The notes under the pieces were generated by a model. It saw only the letters and a program-made list of their open reading frames with translations, had not been told where the DNA came from and searched no databases. A stretch of 19,595 nucleotides of DNA. Origin: Ilumatobacteraceae bacterium (GTDB taxonomy: Bacteria > Actinomycetota > Acidimicrobiia > Acidimicrobiales > Ilumatobacteraceae). The stretch spans positions 1-19,595 of the forward strand of contig JAEMRY010000020.1 in assembly GCA_016463105.1 (NCBI GenBank), written 5' to 3'. Within the stretch, counting starts at the first letter, position 1; each line of letters starts with the position of its first letter. Position numbers and translations under genes: made by a program. This document shows positions 15,138-19,595 of this stretch, in pieces.

Positions 15138-16982
15138 CTAGCTTCCGATGATTCCGCCGTTTTTGCGAGTGATCACAATCGTGCAGTCTCGTGGCACAGG
15201 GCCGCTAGCACCCGTATAAGGAGCCGGGAAATTACTAATCGCCGGGCTACCGTCACCAGGGTGTTGCAAGTTGACAAACATCGTCTTGCGATCTGGAGTG
15301 ACCGTCACACCTGTAACTTCGCTTCCTGCGACACCTGTGAATAGTCGTCGAATTTCTTTAGTTTTCGAATTGGCGACGAGCATTTGGTCATTGAACTTGC
15401 CCGGCTGCTCACCATCTGTTTGAACGAAAACACGATCATCAGAGTCAACCCAGATGCCATCGGGTGAACCAAACATTTGACCGCCTTCGTCGAATGTTTG
15501 GTTTGCCAAGAGGAAAATATCCCAAGTGAATGTCATACCAAGGTATTGACTCGCATCTTTCCAACGCACGATGTGGCCATATGTGTTTACTTTTGTCGGA
15601 TTCGCTTTGTCTACCGCAGCTTTGCCAACTGTGCCTCGTTGCGTGTTGTTCGTCAACGTCACATACATTTCGCCAGTCTTTGAACCAGCGATCCATTCTG
15701 GTCGATCCATTTTCGTGGCGCCAACGACATCGGCTGCCATGCGTGTGTAGACCAAAATTTTATCGAGTGTCCATGTTGACAACGCCGGATTGCTCGGGCT
15801 CAGTTCAAGCCATGCTCCTGTGCCATCGTCATTGAACTTGGCTACATAGAGCGTGCCCTCGTCAAGAGGACTAACACCGGCTTTGATCATCGACTTCCAG
15901 TTTGACTTTGAAACAAACTTGTATACATAGTCAAATCGCTCGTCATCACCCATATAAACAACAATGCGACCGTCTTTGCCTTCGACGACTTCGGCACCTT
16001 CGTGCTTGACTCGACCGAGCGCAGAGCGCTTGATTGGTTGCGATCCTGGCTTGTTTGGATCAATCTCGACTACATAGCCGAAACGATTTGCTTCGTTTGC
16101 GTAATTGGCGTCAGACAAATCAAATCGGGCGTCAAACTTATGCCAATCGTAACCGAACCCTGCGGCCGCAATACCGTAACGCGCTTGCTCAGCATTCGGC
16201 TTCCATGTTGAAGACTTTGCACCGAAGTATCCGTTGAAGTTTTCTTCACATGTTAAGTATGTACCCCAAGGTGTCTTGCCATTTGCGCAGTTATTCATTG
16301 TTCCTTGGATTGGATTACCTGCTGCATTTTGAATCAACGCACTCTTAGCAACCGGCCCGCTTATTGTCGCAAGCGTATTGACATGCACTCGACGATTCTT
16401 TTTGCTTTTGGCTACCTTCCATTTGCCACCGACGTTTTCGATTGCTACAACAGATATGCCGTGAGCTGTTTGAGACAGCGCGACATCTGCCGCGCTTGTT
16501 GGAACACTCTTACCCATGATGTGACTAGTCGTGCCATATTCGTGATTTATGCACAACAAACCTTTTTTATCGTCACCGAAATACCACATACCGTCGTGAC
16601 CAATGCCGATGCTCTGCTCTTGCTGAGCAGCGGTGAAACCTGCATAGTCAAATGATGTGCCGCTTCCGTCAAGTTTTTCACGCCATGGGATCAACACGCT
16701 GTATGAATATTCAGGCGCAATTGTCGGCATCGGGCTGCCCTGCAATGGGATCGATGTGAAACCAATTTTTGGCGACTTTGCTGCAATCACTTGAGGCGCA
16801 CTCTTAGCGCTCGAACCATTTGACGCAGACGCCGATGCTATGCGGGCGCCAACAAATGTGAGTGCAGCACCAGCAAGCGAGCCCACCAAAAGTGTGCGCC
16901 TCGACATATAACTATTTACAACATCTTCGAATTCGCGATTATTCGACTTATTGCTTGCTTCTTCGTGCATTTCGTTAGTCAT
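15138..16982 (-). CDS. phoX: PhoX-family (DUF839) alkaline phosphatase, Tat-exported
   Basis: A 614-residue protein of the PhoX family, secreted phosphomonoesterases that use Ca2+ and Fe and release phosphate from organic esters. The N-terminus has a 26-residue polar lead, then the Tat motif SRRTLL (27-32), a hydrophobic stretch, and an Ala/Ser-rich cleavage region. Family motifs are GIGHDGMWYFGDDKKGLLCINHEYG (split around residues 126-150) and NNCANGKTPWG followed by TYLTCEEN with C245, the position of the iron-binding Cys in studied PhoX proteins as I recall them. The KHEGAEVVEGKDGRIVVYMGDD region (after about 325) also fits. AGGGG four bases before the ATG is a ribosome-binding site. The gene is transcribed alone and is followed by a strong hairpin. 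Expression is probably phosphate-controlled, but no clear PhoP box was identified. Some DUF839 members have unproven activity. Confidence 0.85.
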   Translation of the reverse strand: MTNEMHEEASNKSNNREFEDVVNSYMSRRTLLVGSLAGAALTFVGARIASASASNGSSAKSAPQVIAAKSPKIGFTSIPLQGSPMPTIAPEYSYSVLIPWREKLDGSGTSFDYAGFTAAQQEQSIGIGHDGMWYFGDDKKGLLCINHEYGTTSHIMGKSVPTSAADVALSQTAHGISVVAIENVGGKWKVAKSKKNRRVHVNTLATISGPVAKSALIQNAAGNPIQGTMNNCANGKTPWGTYLTCEENFNGYFGAKSSTWKPNAEQARYGIAAAGFGYDWHKFDARFDLSDANYANEANRFGYVVEIDPNKPGSQPIKRSALGRVKHEGAEVVEGKDGRIVVYMGDDERFDYVYKFVSKSNWKSMIKAGVSPLDEGTLYVAKFNDDGTGAWLELSPSNPALSTWTLDKILVYTRMAADVVGATKMDRPEWIAGSKTGEMYVTLTNNTQRGTVGKAAVDKANPTKVNTYGHIVRWKDASQYLGMTFTWDIFLLANQTFDEGGQMFGSPDGIWVDSDDRVFVQTDGEQPGKFNDQMLVANSKTKEIRRLFTGVAGSEVTGVTVTPDRKTMFVNLQHPGDGSPAISNFPAPYTGASGPVPRDCTIVITRKNGGIIGS

Positions 16983-17004
16983 ATAGCCCCTTGTTGATTT
17001 GGTT

Positions 17005-17044
17005 GAGTTACAACGGTGTGACCATATGCGACGTGGTTTAACTC
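17005..17044. repeat. Inverted repeat GAGTTA-N28-TAACTC upstream of phoX
   Basis: GAGTTA (17005-17010) and TAACTC (17039-17044) flank a TATGGT (minus strand, 17027 down to 17022) that could be the phoX -10. CATATG is near the centre. A regulator site is possible, but six-base arms are short and may be chance. Confidence 0.25.
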
Positions 17045-17103
17045 AGAGAAGAAGACTGGCTAACAATTTATGACGACTAAATGAACAGATGTCGAAACAT
17101 AAT

Positions 17104-17117
17104 CGGCAAGAGTGCCG
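17104..17117 (-). terminator. Short hairpin downstream of tRNA-Ala
   Basis: CGGCA (17104-17108), loop AGAG, TGCCG (17113-17117). With one bulged base the stem can extend by AAT/ATT. On the minus strand it ends 12 bases after the tRNA and is followed by ATTATGTTT, a weak T-rich run. It is a plausible intrinsic terminator for the tRNA transcript. Confidence 0.5.
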
Positions 17118-17129
17118 CATTCCCCATTG

Positions 17130-17202
17130 TGGAGCTGAGGGGAATCGAACCCCTGGCCTCTTCCATGCCATGGAAGCGCTCTACCAACTGAGCTACAGCC
17201 CC
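17130..17202 (-). tRNA. tRNA-Ala(GGC)
   Basis: A 73-nt cloverleaf on the minus strand. The acceptor stem is GGGGCTG with CAGCTCC, which gives a G3:U70 wobble pair, the main identity mark of tRNA-Ala. The D-arm is AGCTCAGTTGGTAGAGC. The anticodon stem is CTTCC/GGAAG with loop ATGGCAT, so the anticodon is GGC (reads GCC and GCU). The T-arm contains GGTTCGAATCCC. The discriminator base is A, and CCA is not encoded (CAA follows). It lies between rsfS and phoX. I could not establish its promoter with confidence; TTGACG at 17241-17236 is a possible -35. Confidence 0.97.
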
Positions 17203-17215
17203 AATAAGAATCTTT

Positions 17216-17241
17216 ACGCTACCCGACAGACGCACCGTCAA
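17216..17241 (-). promoter_or_regulatory. Possible tRNA-Ala promoter
   Basis: On the minus strand TTGACG (17241-17236) is a good -35 match. It is followed by TAGCGT (17221-17216, spacer 14) or TAAAGA (17216-17211, spacer 19). Neither spacer is ideal. The region between rsfS and the tRNA contains no other recognisable element. Confidence 0.3.
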
Positions 17242-17254
17242 ACTATTTAAACAA

Positions 17255-17629
17255 TTAACTTACGAGGCGCCAGCTGACTGATGGGACATCTTGATAAAGG
17301 CGCTCGATCTCATAAAACCGTCGAGTTTCGTCATCAAAAATGTGCACGACAACACTGCCGTAATCGATCAAGATCCATTGCTGTTCTGAAACGCCCTCAC
17401 TTGATAGAGGTGAACGTCCGGTTTCGCTGCGCACAGCATCAGTGATTGCATCACTAATTGTTCTAACTTGCCGTTTATTGCCAGCACTAGCGACAACAAA
17501 CAAATCAGTGATCGCCAAAATTTCACCGACATCTAAAACAGTTACATCTGTTGCTTGTTTTTCGTCAGCGGCTTTTGCGGCAATAGTCGCAATGCGTAAG
17601 GCATCTGATTGTGGCTGGTAAGTACTCAT
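17255..17629 (-). CDS. rsfS: Ribosome silencing factor RsfS
   Basis: A 124-residue RsfS/Iojap-family protein that binds uL14 on the 50S subunit and blocks joining with 30S during starvation. Typical features are ATDVTVLDVGEILAITDLFVVASAGNKRQV (split over residues 26-55) and QQWILIDYGSVVVHIFDDETRRFYEIERLY (about 83-112). Length is normal. The ATG (complement of 17627-17629) overlaps the upstream TGA stop as ATGA, so it is translationally coupled to the LCP-like gene. It is the last gene of nadD–LCP-like–rsfS, an order also known from other actinobacteria. Confidence 0.96.
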   Translation of the reverse strand: MSTYQPQSDALRIATIAAKAADEKQATDVTVLDVGEILAITDLFVVASAGNKRQVRTISDAITDAVRSETGRSPLSSEGVSEQQWILIDYGSVVVHIFDDETRRFYEIERLYQDVPSVSWRLVS

Positions 17630-18846
17630 TCGTCGGAAGGCACAACAGTAGTGGCGGGAAGTTCAGGATTGTCTGTTGAAAACGACACAAATGACAACCC
17701 AAGAACTATTTGCAGATCGACACCCTGCACTCTTTCTCCAGTTTTAACTGCTTGCGTGTTGCCGATATATTCGCCGAGCCCTAATTTTGCCAACACAGTC
17801 GAGTCAACATAACGAACTTCGGTCACTTCGGGCGGTGGACCAGGCACTTCGCGAACAAGAGCAATGTTGAAACCCATCGCAACAAGGCGACGCACAATTT
17901 CACGACTAATCGCAGCATCATTAAAAGGACTATCAATTTGCACAGTTAGCCCACCAGAAACGCCAGACCCAGTAATTGAAGTCGGTGCAACACTGGCCAT
18001 AATCATTGTTACTTCTGACGAATCGATGCTGAACATATCTAAACCACTTGGATTATCAATGCCTGCTGGCACTTGAGTAGCAGCGAATTGCCAAACCTGA
18101 ATCGGCCCCGAAAATAATCGCCGAGCGAAACCAGAGATGTCGAGTGGCGTGTTCAAAACATCAACTTTTTCAGCATCCAGATTCAGCCCGAGCCCAACAG
18201 CATTAGCGACGGCAGTCCAAACGGATTTGTGATGATTAAATCTTGCGGCTTCGCTTTGGTCAATTTCGCGAGCAAGAAGAATATTGACAAGAGCCATCGT
18301 GTCGGCATCTGATTTGCCGGTTTTTTTAATTGTTGTTGTTGCCCCATCTGCAGATGTGTTACGCACATCAGAATCAAGAAGTATTTCTACCGACCCAACT
18401 GGCTTTAGCAGATTAATTAATTCTCCACGACCCAAAATACCCACAGCGGTAAACGAGACATCGAGTAGCCCTTCAACGTCAGCGACGAAAGCCGACGGAT
18501 CATCGGCCGTATACGAATCAAAAACTCGACGCGGCGTTTCGCCTTCGCTTACTGCTGCTTTTGCTTTTGCAGGAACTGAAATGATTGTGCCACCGAGACT
18601 GTCGCCCGACAGCGCGATCACATTGATGGTCGTGATCTCGTTTGAACTATTTACTGTTGCTAAAAGTGCAACCGGAGTATCTAAAATTTTTAATTCTTTA
18701 ACGTTGTTGACATTAATACCGTTATCAGAATTAAGCACCGAGTTGTAACCAACAACAAGACCGGCAGGCAATATCAATGCCCCGAAGATGCCGCAACATA
18801 ATGCAACGAGCATCCGCTGTTTTTGTCTTTGCGGAATTGCCGTCAC
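17626..18846 (-). CDS. LCP-like membrane protein with LytR C-terminal domain, degenerate catalytic part
   Basis: A 406-residue protein. One membrane segment (about 12-33) follows a short Arg/Gln-rich cytoplasmic tail, so most of it is extracytoplasmic. Residues about 55-230 resemble an LCP (LytR-CpsA-Psr) fold: a core strand, then a point where active enzymes have an SIPRD-like stretch but this protein reads SVPAKAKAAV (90-99), and later LLKPVGSVEILLDSDV. Residues about 285-385 resemble the LytR_C domain (DSPFNDAAISREIVRRL, then MGFNIALV). Active LCP proteins attach glycopolymers to peptidoglycan; loss of the Arg/Asp here suggests a non-catalytic or different role (inference). The start is GTG at 18846, overlapping the nadD TGA as GTGA. 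The call rests mainly on LytR_C and gene position between nadD and rsfS. Confidence 0.75.
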   Translation of the reverse strand: MTAIPQRQKQRMLVALCCGIFGALILPAGLVVGYNSVLNSDNGINVNNVKELKILDTPVALLATVNSSNEITTINVIALSGDSLGGTIISVPAKAKAAVSEGETPRRVFDSYTADDPSAFVADVEGLLDVSFTAVGILGRGELINLLKPVGSVEILLDSDVRNTSADGATTTIKKTGKSDADTMALVNILLAREIDQSEAARFNHHKSVWTAVANAVGLGLNLDAEKVDVLNTPLDISGFARRLFSGPIQVWQFAATQVPAGIDNPSGLDMFSIDSSEVTMIMASVAPTSITGSGVSGGLTVQIDSPFNDAAISREIVRRLVAMGFNIALVREVPGPPPEVTEVRYVDSTVLAKLGLGEYIGNTQAVKTGERVQGVDLQIVLGLSFVSFSTDNPELPATTVVPSDE

Positions 18847-19430
18847 TTTTTTGACCCGTATAAACCGCGCGCAGAAATAACTTGCATCACTTCGTCAGAG
18901 ATTAAATATTCAAGCGGTCGCCCATCAACGAAACGAGCGCGCAGGTCTGATGAACTCACTTCGAGCCTTGGCACCTCGACACGGTTCCAGGTGAACTCGC
19001 TCGGCGGCATAAGCGGCGAACCAGGTCGGTCAACAACAACCAATGTTGAAAGTTTGGCGATTTCATTTGAGCGTTGCCACGTGCCAAATTTTGCTGCGGC
19101 ATCATCGCCGACGATCGTGAAGAGTTCGGCGCCCGGGTAACGCACACTTAACGCGGTCAAAGTATCAGCCGTAAAACTCGGACCGCCGCGGGTGATTTCG
19201 TCATCACCGGCAACAAGTCCATCAACGTCCTTGATTGCTGCTCGAACCATCGCCAATCGATCAACTGCACTGGCAACTTCGCGAGTTGCGTGCTTTTGCC
19301 ATGGGTCGTTGGCGACCATCAGTATGACAATGTCGAGTTTGAGCACATTGCGCACGTTTACTGCCGTAACTAGGTGACCTAAGTGTGGAGGGTCAAATGT
19401 TCCCCCAAACAGTCCGACACGCATTGGCAC
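18843..19430 (-). CDS. nadD: Nicotinate-nucleotide adenylyltransferase NadD
   Basis: Transfers AMP from ATP to nicotinate mononucleotide in NAD synthesis. The nucleotidyltransferase motif GLFGGTFDPPHLGH starts five residues after the chosen GTG start, and SSSDLRAR (family ISSTxIR) is near the C-terminus. Length is about 195 residues, normal for NadD. Three starts are possible: GTG 19430, ATG 19424, or ATG 19487 (adds about 20 residues with no conserved match). I chose GTG 19430 because TACACT lies exactly six bases upstream, as in three other genes here. ATG 19424 is nearly as good. The stop overlaps the GTG of the LCP-like gene. The window ends 165 bases upstream, so the gene before it is unknown. 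Confidence 0.93.
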   Translation of the reverse strand: MPMRVGLFGGTFDPPHLGHLVTAVNVRNVLKLDIVILMVANDPWQKHATREVASAVDRLAMVRAAIKDVDGLVAGDDEITRGGPSFTADTLTALSVRYPGAELFTIVGDDAAAKFGTWQRSNEIAKLSTLVVVDRPGSPLMPPSEFTWNRVEVPRLEVSSSDLRARFVDGRPLEYLISDEVMQVISARGLYGSKK

Positions 19431-19436
19431 TATCAA

Positions 19437-19442
19437 AGTGTA
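19437..19442 (-). promoter_or_regulatory. Candidate -10 of leaderless nadD operon promoter
   Basis: On the minus strand TACACT is followed by TTGATA and then GTG 19430. The expected +1 is the G of that GTG. It would drive nadD, the LCP-like gene and rsfS. Confidence 0.45.
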
Positions 19443-19550
19443 TGAGTTCAGGTATCCGTCAGAGTTAATTGAATGAGTGAAAGCCATATAAACCTTGAGG
19501 AAAATAATTCATAAAAATTTCACTTACCTCTTGCACAAAAGTTGCCGATG

Positions 19551-19590
19551 CCCTAATGTAACTAGTCCCCGAATACCCCCCATAACCCCC
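19551..19590 (-). other. G-rich run (possible G-quadruplex) upstream of nadD
   Basis: On the minus strand there are G5 (19590-19586), G6 (19581-19576), G4 (19570-19567) and G3 (19553-19551), with spacers of 4, 5 and 13 bases. The first three runs are close enough for a quadruplex-like structure; the fourth is distant. The rest of 19443-19595 is AT-rich, with no gene I can support. Confidence 0.35.
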
Positions 19591-19595
19591 TACTC

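Noticed and set aside
19465..19595. Possible partial CDS on the minus strand, 43 open codons ending at TAA 19467-19465, with a Gly/Tyr-rich start
   Set aside because: An opening of 43 codons is short enough to arise by chance. It relies on GGG codons that are rare in the real genes here, and no family is recognised. It stays possible as the 3' end of a gene beyond the window.
1..19595. CRISPR arrays, insertion sequences, phage genes, riboswitches
   Set aside because: No repeated spaced units, transposase or phage proteins, terminal inverted repeats or recognisable riboswitch cores were seen, and the intergenic gaps are too short for most of these.

Overview
The window looks like a piece of chromosome from a free-living actinobacterium, most likely a planktonic member of the Acidimicrobiia. 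This is an inference from gene content, not a database match. It rests on an F420 cofactor gene (FbiC/CofH), an F420-type luciferase-like oxidoreductase, a leucyl-tRNA synthetase with the KMGKS form of the KMSKS loop, the nadD–LytR_C–rsfS gene order, frequent GTG starts, and very tight packing with only moderate GC. Most neighbouring genes overlap or lie within about 20 bases. Most convergent pairs have no visible terminator between them.

Layout. Positions 1-773: 3' end of fbiC/cofH (+). 770-3039: ribF, truB and rbfA (- strand operon, transcribed rbfA to ribF). 3063-5936: leuS (+), separated from rbfA by 23 bases that carry a candidate two-way promoter. 5949-6746: LLM-class F420-dependent oxidoreductase (-). 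6813-8794: two translationally coupled non-heme iron oxygenases (+), a PhyH-type 2-oxoglutarate dioxygenase and a Rieske oxygenase. 8787-10175: HemL-like class III aminotransferase (-). 10229-13196: a potD-potB-potC-like ABC importer (+). 13207-15055: a short-chain dehydrogenase followed by the importer ATPase potA (-). 15138-16982: Tat-exported PhoX-type alkaline phosphatase (-). 17130-17202: tRNA-Ala(GGC) (-). 17255-19430: nadD, a degenerate LCP/LytR_C membrane protein and rsfS (- strand operon with 4-base overlaps).

How the genes fit together. The outer parts are housekeeping: tRNA charging, ribosome maturation, pseudouridylation, and FAD and NAD synthesis. The accessory block 6813-15055 reads as one uptake-and-catabolism module for an amine or methylated-ammonium compound. 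PotD/B/C/A would import it, the two oxygenases would hydroxylate or demethylate it, and the aminotransferase and SDR would process the products. The Rieske enzyme has Glu instead of Asp at the position that bridges the Rieske cluster and the mononuclear iron, as in carnitine and betaine oxygenases. The substrate cannot be read from sequence, and no reductase partner for the Rieske enzyme lies in the window.

Regulation. Four genes that head transcription units (LLM gene, phyH-like gene, SDR, nadD) have TANNNT exactly six bases before a GTG start. This places the expected +1 on the G of the start codon and suggests leaderless mRNAs. Two divergent gene pairs (rbfA/leuS and aminotransferase/potD) have overlapping, nearly symmetric -10 elements that could fire in both directions. 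A strong hairpin after phoX overlaps the -10 of the SDR promoter.
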